A stretch of DNA of 64,000 bases from Afifella sp. IM 167 (GTDB taxonomy: Bacteria > Pseudomonadota > Alphaproteobacteria > Rhizobiales > Afifellaceae). The translations under genes were made by a program, and so were the position numbers. Every line of letters begins with the position of its first letter. Position 1 is the first letter of the stretch. This document shows, one piece after another, positions 44,909 through 53,208 of this stretch. The notes beneath the pieces are model-generated. The model was not told the origin of the DNA. It did not search any database and saw only the letters and a list, made by a program, of their open reading frames with translations. The DNA is taken from NCBI RefSeq assembly GCF_020144925.1, contig NZ_NSLC01000005.1, forward strand, positions 186,001 through 250,000, read 5' to 3'.

Positions 44909-45904
44909 ATGCCGCTTCCGAGCACCAATTTCGATCCGCCCTTCAATGTGACGCGGGCGAGCCACATCGTCCTGACGGTCCGCGACCTTGCAAGGAGCCG
45001 CGACTTCTACACCGAGGTGATCGGCCTCAAGGTGAGCGATGAAGGCGATGGCGAGATCTATCTGCGCGGCATGGAGGAGGCCTGCCACCACAGCCTCATC
45101 CTGCGCCAGTCGGACGAACACCCCTCCTGCGAAAGGCTCGGCTTCCGTGTCTTCCGCGACGAGGATCTCGACAAGGCGAAGGAATTCTTCGACCGATCCG
45201 GCATTTCGGCCGAATGGGCCGAGCGCCCGCATCAGGGCCGCACGCTGCATGTCTCCGACAGCGCCGGCACGCCGCTCGAATTCGTCGCCACCATGCCGAC
45301 CCTGCCGCGCCTGCACGACCAACCGCAGCTTCACAAGGGCGCGGCGGCCCTGCGCTACGACCACATCCAGTGCCTCGCGCCGGATGTCGCCACGGTCGGC
45401 AAGTTCTACACCGATATCGGCTTTCGCGTGTCGGACTACTTCGTCGACAAGGAGACCGACGAGGACCCGCTCGGTATCTTCCTCTTCCGCAAGGACAACC
45501 CGCACGACATCGTCTTCCTGACGCGGCCGGGCCCGAAGCTGCACCACTTCGCCTATATCGTGCAGGACGTGCAGCATCTGTTCACCGCGCTCGACTGGGC
45601 GGGCGGCACCGGCTTTGCCCATTGCTTCGAGCGCGGCCCCGGCCGCCACGGCCAGGGCCATGCCTTCTATGTCTACTGGCGCGATCCGGACGGGCATCGC
45701 GTGGAAACCCTGCCGCCGCCGATCCAGATCATCGACCTCGACGACGAGCCGGTGAAATGGCACGCCGGCAACCGCTTCACCTGGGATCTGCCCCCCTCGC
45801 GCCGCTGGCTGCAGGAAGCGACGCCCTTCAAGGGGGTGACCCCGACCGGCCCGGACGTGGAGATCTTCGCGCTGGAAGACTTTCTGGCGGCGCAGGCGAA
45901 ATGA
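44909..45904 (+). CDS. Type I extradiol ring-cleavage dioxygenase, homoprotocatechuate 2,3-dioxygenase-like
   Basis: 331 residues, two VOC domains (about 15-130 and 148-270). Iron/manganese ligands are His152 (RYDHIQCLAP), His213 (LHHFAYIVQD) and Glu266 (DPDGHRVETL), nearly the same positions as in characterised homoprotocatechuate 2,3-dioxygenases (155, 214, 267 as I recall), and FERGPGRHGQGHAFYVYWRD matches that family's active-site block. It opens a catechol-type ring next to the diol. The true substrate is unknown. GGAAAG precedes ATG 44909; the stop overlaps the next gene. Confidence 0.9.
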   Translation: MPLPSTNFDPPFNVTRASHIVLTVRDLARSRDFYTEVIGLKVSDEGDGEIYLRGMEEACHHSLILRQSDEHPSCERLGFRVFRDEDLDKAKEFFDRSGISAEWAERPHQGRTLHVSDSAGTPLEFVATMPTLPRLHDQPQLHKGAAALRYDHIQCLAPDVATVGKFYTDIGFRVSDYFVDKETDEDPLGIFLFRKDNPHDIVFLTRPGPKLHHFAYIVQDVQHLFTALDWAGGTGFAHCFERGPGRHGQGHAFYVYWRDPDGHRVETLPPPIQIIDLDDEPVKWHAGNRFTWDLPPSRRWLQEATPFKGVTPTGPDVEIFALEDFLAAQAK

Positions 45905-46458
45905 GCGGGCGCGAAACCATTGCGCTGCCCGATCTCGACAACCTGACGCCGGAGCAGCAGAAGATCGCCGATGCCGTCGCCGCCGGCCCGCGCGGCGTGG
46001 TGCGCGGCCCCGTCCGCGCCTGGCTGCACAGCCCGGAGCTGGCCGATATCGCCCAGCGCCTCGGCGAATTCCTGCGCTGGCGCACGGTCATCGGCCAGCG
46101 CATCGCCGAACTCGTCATCCTCACGACGGCGCGGCACTATTCCTGCCACTACATCTGGTTCAACCATCTGCCCATGGCGCTGAAGGCCGGCCTCGACCCG
46201 CAGATCGCCGAGGCGATCAAGAACCGCAACGCCCCTGATTTCGCCCGCGAGGAGGAGGCCGTCGCCTACCGCTTCGCCCGCGAGGCGCTCGCCGGGGAAA
46301 GGGTGAGCGATGCGACGCTGAAGAAGGCCAAGGCGCTCTTTTCCGAGCGCGGCGTCGTGGAGATGGGCGCGCTGATTGCCCACTACCATTCCGGTGCCAT
46401 TGTCCTGTCGCTCGCCGATATCGACCTGCCCGACGGCACCAAGACCTGCCTGCCGTAG
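45901..46458 (+). CDS. Carboxymuconolactone-decarboxylase-family protein
   Basis: 185 residues. The CMD/AhpD-like helical domain spans about 55-150, with the core AELVILTTARHYSCHYIWFNHL. Only one cysteine (Cys82, followed by His83) is present and the CxxC of AhpD peroxidases is absent, so a decarboxylase- or isomerase-like role is more likely than peroxidase. The start overlaps the dioxygenase stop by 4 bases (ATGA), so the two are translationally coupled and probably act in sequence. Confidence 0.86.
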   Translation: MSGRETIALPDLDNLTPEQQKIADAVAAGPRGVVRGPVRAWLHSPELADIAQRLGEFLRWRTVIGQRIAELVILTTARHYSCHYIWFNHLPMALKAGLDPQIAEAIKNRNAPDFAREEEAVAYRFAREALAGERVSDATLKKAKALFSERGVVEMGALIAHYHSGAIVLSLADIDLPDGTKTCLP

Positions 46459-46512
46459 GACACGGCCGGCCCCAAACGAGAAAAGCCGCCGAAGCGCGGC
46501 GGGAGACATATC

Positions 46513-47538
46513 GTGAGCCGCAAACCCCTCGAGACCACCGTTGTCGGCAGCTATCCGCAGCCCGCCTGGCTGATCGATCCGGAGAAGCTGAAGGCCGGCG
46601 TGCCGCGCGTGCGCGCCCCTTTCATCTGGCGTGTGCCGGCCGAGCTCCTTTCCGAGGCGCAGGACGATGCGGCCCGCCTTGCCATCGCCGATATGGAAAG
46701 GGCGGGCATCGACGTCGTCACCGATGGCGAGGTGCGCCGCGAGAGCTATTCGAACCACTTCGCCAATGCCCTGGAAGGTCTCGACGAGGAAAATCCCGGC
46801 GAGGTGATCAGCCGCATCGGCAAGCCCATCAAGGTGCCGCGCGTCGTGGCGCCCGTGCGCCGCGCCCGGCCCGTCGGCCTGGAGGCGCTGAAGTTCCTGC
46901 GCGCCCAGACCGACAGGAAGGTGAAGGTGACGCTGCCCGGCCCCTTCACCCTCGCCCAGCAGGCGCAGAACGACTTCTATGCGAGCGTCGAGGAGATGGC
47001 GCTCGCCTATGCCGATGCGGTCAACGAGGAGGCCCGCGAGCTCGCCGATGCCGGCGCCGACATCATCCAGCTGGACGAGCCTTGGATGCAGGCCTTCCCG
47101 GACCGGGCCGGCGAATACGCCGTCAAGGCGATCGACAGGGCGCTCAAGGGCGTCAACGCGACGACCGTCGTACATCTCTGCTTCGGCTATGCCGCCTTCG
47201 TCGCCGACAAGCCGGCCGGCTATTCCTTCCTGCCCCAGCTTGCCGATTGCAGCGCCGAGATGGTCTCCATCGAGGCGGCGCAGCCCCGGCTCGATCCCGG
47301 CATCCTCGCCGAGCTTTCCGGCAAGAGCATCCTCTACGGTGTCATCGACCTCGGCACCGAAGAGGTGGAGAGCCCGGAGACGGTGGCGGAGCGGATCAGG
47401 CCGGCGCTGAAGTTCGTCTCTGCGGAAAGGCTCCTGCCGGCGCCCGATTGCGGCATGAAGTACCTGCCGCGTGCGGTCGCCTTCGCCAAGCTGAAGGCGC
47501 TCGCCGACGGCGCCGCGATCGTCCGGGCCGAGCTCTAG
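46513..47538 (+). CDS. Stand-alone MetE-like (cobalamin-independent methionine synthase C-terminal family) methyltransferase
   Basis: 341 residues from GTG 46513 (GGGAG seven bases upstream), less than half the length of MetE. The zinc ligands expected of the MetE catalytic barrel are all visible: His221 and Cys223 (VVHLCFGYA), Glu254 (VSIEAAQPR) and Cys313 (LLPAPDCGMKYLP). LDEPWMQAF (188-196) matches the homocysteine/substrate loop. It lacks the N-terminal folate-positioning half, so the methyl donor may be a small compound from the pathway. It is last in the importer-dioxygenase unit and converges on LysR. Confidence 0.82.
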   Translation: MSRKPLETTVVGSYPQPAWLIDPEKLKAGVPRVRAPFIWRVPAELLSEAQDDAARLAIADMERAGIDVVTDGEVRRESYSNHFANALEGLDEENPGEVISRIGKPIKVPRVVAPVRRARPVGLEALKFLRAQTDRKVKVTLPGPFTLAQQAQNDFYASVEEMALAYADAVNEEARELADAGADIIQLDEPWMQAFPDRAGEYAVKAIDRALKGVNATTVVHLCFGYAAFVADKPAGYSFLPQLADCSAEMVSIEAAQPRLDPGILAELSGKSILYGVIDLGTEEVESPETVAERIRPALKFVSAERLLPAPDCGMKYLPRAVAFAKLKALADGAAIVRAEL

Positions 47539-47559
47539 CCGCTCCGAACCGGCCGGGCC

Positions 47560-48624
47560 TCAGCTGACCCAGGCGACCTTCGCCGCGAGCCCGTCGCAGA
47601 AATCGGCGGCGCTCTGGCGCGCCTGCTCCACCACGAGCCGCACCAGGTCGTAGTCGCTTGCCGTCTGGTAGGTGGCGACGATCGGCAGCGGCGGGAAGCG
47701 CTTGGAGACCTTGATCGGGCACAGCAGTCCCGCGGCGATCTCGCGCTCGATGGTGACGCTCGGGATCGCCCCGACGCCGAAGCCGTGGATCAGAAGGTTG
47801 ATGATCGCGAACAGCGAGTTGGAGCTCGTCAGCTTTGATGCGAGGACGCGCTCGTCCTGGAAGTAGGGCGCGATCTGCCGATAGGGCGGGGTGTCCTTCG
47901 GAAAGGTGATGATCGGCATGCGCGAAAGGTCGTCGACGCTGTAGACGCGCTGCGGATCGATGAGGCTCGGCGAGCCCGCCCAGGCCATCTCCAGCACCAG
48001 CGAGGAAAAGGAGCGGAAATTGTCGCCGATCACCGGATCGACGGCGAAGATGATGTCGTATTCGCCCCGCTCCATGCCCTCCACGAGAAGCTTGGTGCCT
48101 TCCACCGAGACGTCGATCTTCAGCCGCGGCATCGCCTGGTGCAGCGAATCGACGAGGTTCGGCATGAAGGTCGAGGCGATGGAATCGATCGCCCCGATGC
48201 GCACATTGCGCGGGGCGCTCGCCTCCTGACCGGAAAGGTTCGCGGTCAGATCCTGCAGGCTGTCGAGAATGTGCTGGAAGGCCTGCAGCGCCTTCTCGCC
48301 CTCCGGCGTGACGCGGAAGGCGCCGTCGCCGCGCTCGATGAGGCGCACGCCGAATTCGTTCTCAAGGGCGAGGAGCCGTGCCGAGATCGCCGGCTGCGAG
48401 GTGTTGAGGATTTCCGCCGTCCGCCGGAAGTGGCGGGTGCGTACGAGGACGAGGAAGGTGTTGATGTCGACGATGCGCATGTTGCGCAGGGCGTTCGTGT
48501 CGGCGCGCATCCGCGCCGGATCGCCTCGGTAGGCGGACCCGTTGCCTTGCCCCGGTGAGGCGTCGCCGGCCTTCGCTCCGACGGCCGGCCTCCGGGGGGA
48601 GGGCGCCTGGCGCGGATGGCTCAT
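47560..48624 (-). CDS. LysR-family transcriptional regulator
   Basis: 354 residues if started at ATG 48624, which has GAGGT eight bases upstream; the in-frame ATGs at 48510 and 48480 have no visible ribosome site. The helix-turn-helix begins at MRIVDINTFLVLVRTRHF (residue 49), so the favoured start adds a 48-residue Pro/Ala/Arg-rich tail that LysR proteins usually lack. The HTH is residues 49-110 (HFRRTAEILNTSQPAISARL), and the effector-binding domain is about 140-345. It is the last gene of the leftward PotABCD-like unit (22 bases after the ATPase gene). Confidence 0.87.
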   Translation of the reverse strand: MSHPRQAPSPRRPAVGAKAGDASPGQGNGSAYRGDPARMRADTNALRNMRIVDINTFLVLVRTRHFRRTAEILNTSQPAISARLLALENEFGVRLIERGDGAFRVTPEGEKALQAFQHILDSLQDLTANLSGQEASAPRNVRIGAIDSIASTFMPNLVDSLHQAMPRLKIDVSVEGTKLLVEGMERGEYDIIFAVDPVIGDNFRSFSSLVLEMAWAGSPSLIDPQRVYSVDDLSRMPIITFPKDTPPYRQIAPYFQDERVLASKLTSSNSLFAIINLLIHGFGVGAIPSVTIEREIAAGLLCPIKVSKRFPPLPIVATYQTASDYDLVRLVVEQARQSAADFCDGLAAKVAWVS

Positions 48625-48646
48625 GCCGAAATACCTCTTTCGTCCG

Positions 48647-49708
48647 TCAGGTTTCTTTTGCCGGCAGGATGCGGATCCGCGCCGGATCGATCTTCAGCAT
48701 CACGTCCTCTCCGCCCTCGAAGACGGAGTCGTTCGGGGCGAGCACCCTCAGTTCCTTGTCGCTGAGTTCCACCACGTAGCGGCTGCGCGCACCGAGATAA
48801 ACGCGCGTGCGGACCCTTGCTCTGAGGGCGCCTTCGACGGAGCCTGCCGCAAGGAGCGTCACGTCCTCCTGGCGGATGGCGAGCATGGCCGGTCCCGGCT
48901 GGGCGTCGGCGCCGGCAAGCGGGAGCACCTGCCCGTCGGCAAGCCGCGCCGCGGCATTCTCGCCGTGCCCTTCGATCTCTGCCGCCACGAGATTCGCCGT
49001 GCCGAGGAAGGTGGAAGCGAAATGTGTCGCCGGCCGGGCGTAGATGTCGCTCGGCGTGCCTTCCTGCTCCACCCGCCCCTTCTGGATGAGCACGATCCGG
49101 TCGGAGAGGCTGAGCGCCTCCTCCTGGTCGTGGGTGACGAAGACGGTGGTGAGCCCCAGCCGCTTGTGCATCTCGATCAGCTCCACCTGCATGTCCTCGC
49201 GCAGCCTTGCGTCGAGATTGGAGAGCGGCTCGTCGAGGAGCAGCACCTTGGGATTGGAGACGATGGCGCGCGCCAGCGCCACGCGCTGCTGCTGGCCGCC
49301 GGAGAGCTGGCGCGGCCGGCGCTCGGCAAAGGCGGAAAGGTGGACCGTCTCCAGCGCCGCGCGCACCCGCTCGGCCTGTTCCTCGCGCGAGCCGATGCCG
49401 CGCATGCGCAGGGGAAAGCGGACATTCTCGGCGACGCTGAGATGCGGCAGCAGCGCGTAGGACTGAAACATCATGGCGATGTCGCGCTTTTCCGGCGGCA
49501 GCCGCGTCACGTCCTGGCCGGCGATCTCCACGCTGCCCTGCGAGACGCCTTCCAGCCCGGCGATGATGCGCAGGAGCGTCGTCTTCCCGCAGCCGGAAGG
49601 GCCGAGAAGGCTGACGAACTCGCCCCGCGCGATCTCGATCGAGATGCCGTGCAGCACCTCCATGGAGCCGAAGGACTTGCGGATATCCTTGAGAAGGACG
49701 TCGACCAT
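48647..49708 (-). CDS. ABC transporter ATP-binding protein, spermidine/putrescine (PotA) type
   Basis: 353 residues from ATG 49708. Walker A GPSGCGKTT (about 35-43), Q-loop MFQSYALLPH, signature [15 protein letters not shown], Walker B VLLLDEPLSNLDA and H-loop VTHDQEEA are present. A C-terminal TOBE/OB-fold region (about 240-350) is typical of the CUT1/PotA group. It is 2 bases downstream of the second permease. Confidence 0.93.
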   Translation of the reverse strand: MVDVLLKDIRKSFGSMEVLHGISIEIARGEFVSLLGPSGCGKTTLLRIIAGLEGVSQGSVEIAGQDVTRLPPEKRDIAMMFQSYALLPHLSVAENVRFPLRMRGIGSREEQAERVRAALETVHLSAFAERRPRQLSGGQQQRVALARAIVSNPKVLLLDEPLSNLDARLREDMQVELIEMHKRLGLTTVFVTHDQEEALSLSDRIVLIQKGRVEQEGTPSDIYARPATHFASTFLGTANLVAAEIEGHGENAAARLADGQVLPLAGADAQPGPAMLAIRQEDVTLLAAGSVEGALRARVRTRVYLGARSRYVVELSDKELRVLAPNDSVFEGGEDVMLKIDPARIRILPAKET

Positions 49709-49710
49709 GG

Positions 49711-50514
49711 TCAGGTGCTCGAGAAACGTTGCAGGCCGAGGATCCGGTCGATCACGAAGATCAGGCAGACCGTCAGGCCGATCATGATGGTGGAGACCGC
49801 CGCCACGGACGGGTCGGGGCTGAATTCCAGCTGCCCGTAGATCTGCACCGGCAGCGTCGTCAGGCCCGGCCGGCGCAGGAACAGCGACAGCACGGCCTCG
49901 TCGAAGGAGATGTTGAAGGCGAAGAAGGCGCCGGCGGCAAGCCCCGGCAGGCATTGCGGCAGCACGACGAGGAGGAGCCGCTGCACCCGGTTCGCCCCCA
50001 TCGTCTGGGCCGCCTCTTCCAGGAACGGGTCGGATTCGGAAAGCACCGCCAGCGTCGTGCGCACCACATAGGGGAGGGTGATGACGGTATGGCCGATCCA
50101 CAGCGTCAGCACCGAGACGGGGCCGACGAGGGCGCTCCACACCATCAGCATGCCGATGGCGTAGATGATCGTCGGCAGGACGAGCGGCGACAGGAAGAAG
50201 ATCGACAGGAAGCCCGAGCCCGGCAGCTTGCGCCGATGGATGCCGATCGCCGCCATCGCCCCGATGAGGCTCGCCGAGAGCGTCACGAGGACGGCGACCT
50301 GAAGGCTGATCCAGGCCGAGGAGAGATAGGCGTCCGAGGAGAGCACCTCGCGGTACCAGCGCAGCGAAAGGCCCGCCGGCGGGAAGGCGATGAACTGGCT
50401 TTGCGACAGCGACACCCCGACGACGACGATCAGTGGGGCAAGGAGGAGGATCCCCGTCAGGATGACGAAGCCGACCGCCGAGATTTTGAGCCAGCGCGGG
50501 ATGGCCCTAACCAT
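49711..50514 (-). CDS. ABC transporter permease, PotC type
   Basis: 267 residues with six membrane segments (first about 12-35). The EAA-type contact loop is EEAAQTMGANRVQRLLLVVLPQ at about 165-186. It overlaps the PotB-like gene by 8 bases and makes up half of the importer channel. Confidence 0.92.
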   Translation of the reverse strand: MVRAIPRWLKISAVGFVILTGILLLAPLIVVVGVSLSQSQFIAFPPAGLSLRWYREVLSSDAYLSSAWISLQVAVLVTLSASLIGAMAAIGIHRRKLPGSGFLSIFFLSPLVLPTIIYAIGMLMVWSALVGPVSVLTLWIGHTVITLPYVVRTTLAVLSESDPFLEEAAQTMGANRVQRLLLVVLPQCLPGLAAGAFFAFNISFDEAVLSLFLRRPGLTTLPVQIYGQLEFSPDPSVAAVSTIMIGLTVCLIFVIDRILGLQRFSST

Positions 50515-51328
50515 TCCGCGCTCCCGTCAGCCTGGCATAGGGGATGAGGATGAGGAGCACGCCGACGAAGAGGATCGTCGCCTGCGCCGCCGCGAAGGGC
50601 CAGTCCAGCGTCTGCGTCACCTGCCGGTAGATCGAGGTGGCGAGCATCTGGATGCGAGAGCCGCCGAGAAGGTTCGGCGTCACGAAAGAGCTCGCCGAAA
50701 GCGTGAAGACGAGGAGCGAGCCGGCGACGATGCCGGGCAGGGCGAGCGGCAGCACCACGGTGCGGATGGTCTTCAGGAAGGAGCATCCCATGGTGCGGGC
50801 GGCTTCCTCCAGCCGCGGATCGAGGCGGGTGAGGATGCCGAGGATGGAGAGCGTCATGAAGGGCAGGAGCACCTGCACCATGCCGATGACGATCGCCGCC
50901 TCGGTATGCATGAGCGAGAAGTTGCGCCCGGCAAGGCCGAGGTCGCGCAGGATATCCGGCACGAGGCCCGAGCGGCCGAGGAGCACCATCCAGCCGAAGG
51001 TCCTGACGACGACGCTGGTCATCAGCGGCAGGATGACGAGAAGTACCAGCCACAGCCGGATGCGCGGGCCGACATGCGCCATGATGTAGGCGAAGGGAAA
51101 GCCGATGGCCGCGCAGATCGCCGTGATGACGATGGAGAGCCGGATCGTCCGCCAGAGGACTCCGAGATAGTAGCTGTCGGTCAGGAAGCGCGAGAAATGC
51201 GCCAGGGTGAAGCCGTTCTCGCCCTCTACCGAGAGCACCAGCATCTGCCCGATCGGCACCAGGAAGGCGAGCGCCAGGAGCAGAAGGCCCGGCAGGACCA
51301 GCACGAGGTTCTCGGTGCGATCGCTCAT
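50507..51328 (-). CDS. ABC transporter permease, PotB type
   Basis: 273 residues with six membrane helices (first about 8-28). The EAA-type loop EEAARTMGCSFLKTIRTVVLPL is at about 172-193. It pairs with the downstream PotC-like permease (8-base overlap). Confidence 0.92.
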   Translation of the reverse strand: MSDRTENLVLVLPGLLLLALAFLVPIGQMLVLSVEGENGFTLAHFSRFLTDSYYLGVLWRTIRLSIVITAICAAIGFPFAYIMAHVGPRIRLWLVLLVILPLMTSVVVRTFGWMVLLGRSGLVPDILRDLGLAGRNFSLMHTEAAIVIGMVQVLLPFMTLSILGILTRLDPRLEEAARTMGCSFLKTIRTVVLPLALPGIVAGSLLVFTLSASSFVTPNLLGGSRIQMLATSIYRQVTQTLDWPFAAAQATILFVGVLLILIPYARLTGARNG

Positions 51329-51431
51329 CGCCTGCGCTCTTTCATTCTCCGGCCCCGGGGTGGCGGCAAGGGAAAGGGGGCCGGGGCAAGGGAAGGGGGC
51401 GGCGCCGCAAGGCCCCGCCCCGCTCCGGGGT

Positions 51432-52475
51432 TCAGCGGGCGATCGCCCGGTTCCACTGGTCGACCCAGTCGGAACGGTTGGCTTCGATCACCTGCGGGTC
51501 GAAACGGATGAGGCCCTTCACCGCGTCCTCGCCGTAGACCATGTTCGCCGCGACCTCGTCGGAAAGCTCGACCTTGGAATTGGTCGGCGAGTAGCGCAGC
51601 TCGTTGGCGAAGCACGCTTCCGCTTCCTTGGAGATCGTCATGTCGATGAACTTCATGGCGAGGTCCTGGTTCGGACGGCCGGCGACGAGGTTCGCCGTGA
51701 TGAAGCTTGCCGGCGTGCCTTCCTCGCCCTGCACGAACTTCGCCGGCAGACCGGCCTTTTCGAGCGTATAGGCGTAGTCGGAGGCGTAGGCGGCGATCCA
51801 GGCGTCGTTCTGGGCGAATTCCTGCTGGATCTCCGGCGAGGTGGAGACGACGACCGCGCCGCGGCCGAGAAGCGTCTTCACCGCCTCGAGACCCGGCTCG
51901 ATGTCTTCAAGGCTGCCGCCCTCGGCCTGGTTCAGCATCAAGAAGCCCAGCATGCCGTAGCCGTTGGAGATGTCGGTCAGGACGATGTGGTCGGCATAGG
52001 CCTCGTCCATCAGGTCCTTCCAGCTCGTCGGGGCCTTCGGCGCTTTCTCCGAGTTGTAGAGAAGGCCGATGGCGGCGATCGAATAGGCCGGGCCTTCGCC
52101 CTCCGCGACGTTCTTCTTGGCGAAGTCGTAGAGGTCGGCAAGGTTCGGCACCTTGGCCGGATCGAGCGGCGACAGCAGGCCTTCCTTGGCGCCGACGATC
52201 TCCTGGCCGCCGGAGAAGTGGATCACGTCGAACTGCGGCGCGTCCTTCTGGGCACGCAGCTGCGCGAAGGCGTCGGCCGAATAGGCGGTGACGATCTGCA
52301 CGCTCGCGCCGGTCTCCTTCTCGAACGGATCGATGACGCATTTGCGGTGGGCGGTCTCGTAGGCGCCGCCGAAGGAATTGATGGTGATGGTCTCGGCCGC
52401 GAGCACGGTCGTCGAGACCAGAGCGCAGGCGGCAGTGGCCGTCAGCGAGGCCGTAAGTGTGGCAAGAAGCTTCAT
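51432..52475 (-). CDS. ABC transporter substrate-binding protein, PotD/PotF-like
   Basis: 347 residues from ATG 52475 with GGAGGGG six bases upstream. Signal peptide 1-27 (cleavage near VLA-AE). The mature protein is a class D binding protein (ITINSFGGAYETAHRKCVIDPF; IIGL-type hinge segments) of the spermidine/putrescine family. The ligand is not readable: polyamine, opine or a modified amino acid are all possible. First of the SBP-permease-permease-ATPase block, 63 bases after the DUF3830 gene. Confidence 0.9.
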   Translation of the reverse strand: MKLLATLTASLTATAACALVSTTVLAAETITINSFGGAYETAHRKCVIDPFEKETGASVQIVTAYSADAFAQLRAQKDAPQFDVIHFSGGQEIVGAKEGLLSPLDPAKVPNLADLYDFAKKNVAEGEGPAYSIAAIGLLYNSEKAPKAPTSWKDLMDEAYADHIVLTDISNGYGMLGFLMLNQAEGGSLEDIEPGLEAVKTLLGRGAVVVSTSPEIQQEFAQNDAWIAAYASDYAYTLEKAGLPAKFVQGEEGTPASFITANLVAGRPNQDLAMKFIDMTISKEAEACFANELRYSPTNSKVELSDEVAANMVYGEDAVKGLIRFDPQVIEANRSDWVDQWNRAIAR

Positions 52476-52538
52476 GGTTCCCCTCCAATCGCATTGGACA
52501 ACAGGGCGTGTGCGACGGGGCCGCCGCGCACGCGGCAT

Positions 52539-53012
52539 TTAACTCTTCCGGCCGAGCTCGACCGTCTTGATGCCTTCCTTGCGGATCAGGCGGCATTGCT
52601 CGGCGACTTTCTCCAGCCCTTCGTTCATGCGGCCGAAATAGGTGCACGGGATCCAGCCCGTCGGGCCGAAAGTGCGCCCGCCGGCGGCGTAGAACATGCC
52701 GATTTCCCAGAACTCGTCCGGGTCGATCTTGAAGAAGTTCTTCGGCTGGTAGAACCAGAGCAGCTCGCCGGGCTCCGGCAGGATCGTCTGGTTTTCCGGC
52801 GGCAGGCTCGTCGGATCGAAATTCTGGGCTTCCTTGGGAAGCCCCATCATGATCTCCGGTCCCGAAAAGATGGCGTGGCTCGTGGTGACGGTGATCGGCG
52901 CCGAAAGGGCGCCCCACAGGGCCTCGCAGGTCTTCGGAGCCGTCTCCCAATAAAGATCGATGATCCCCTCGACGCCCGCTTCGACGAATTTCAGATAGAG
53001 CTTACGGTTCAT
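52539..53012 (-). CDS. DUF3830-family (cyclophilin-like) protein
   Basis: 157 residues from ATG 53012 (AAGGGGCGGG upstream). APKTCEALWGAL, SHAIFSGPEIMMGLP, PENQTILPEPGELLWFY and GPTGWIPCTYFGRM are blocks I associate with DUF3830, a small cyclophilin-like fold family of unknown function usually found among ABC importers and amidohydrolases. No signal peptide. It begins the leftward unit containing the PotABCD-like importer, behind an AT-rich palindromic promoter region (53067-53106). The family assignment is from memory of its pattern. Confidence 0.72.
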   Translation of the reverse strand: MNRKLYLKFVEAGVEGIIDLYWETAPKTCEALWGALSAPITVTTSHAIFSGPEIMMGLPKEAQNFDPTSLPPENQTILPEPGELLWFYQPKNFFKIDPDEFWEIGMFYAAGGRTFGPTGWIPCTYFGRMNEGLEKVAEQCRLIRKEGIKTVELGRKS

Positions 53013-53066
53013 TCCCGCCCCTTCGTTGCAGAGGAGGCGATCATCGGCATGGCGCGGGCTCTCGTC

Positions 53067-53106
53067 CAATTGCAATTGCGGATCAATTCAATCAGGAATT
53101 TTGATC
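53067..53106 (-). promoter_or_regulatory. Palindromes in the promoter region of the DUF3830-ABC unit
   Basis: CAATTGCAATTG (53067-53078) is a perfect 12-bp palindrome. GATCAATTC (53081-53089) and GAATTTTGATC (53096-53106) form an imperfect one. They sit 55-95 bases upstream of the DUF3830 start in an AT-rich patch. Likely operators, possibly for LysR or the XRE-cupin regulator of the same region. Confidence 0.5.
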
Positions 53107-53208
53107 GCTACCCGTCGCTCCGATTCCCGCGTCTCAAGCTTGTTCCAGCGCAGGACCCCGATAGCCTTGGTTGATCGCCACCGGTGACGCGGCCGGCCTT
53201 TCGCCCGC

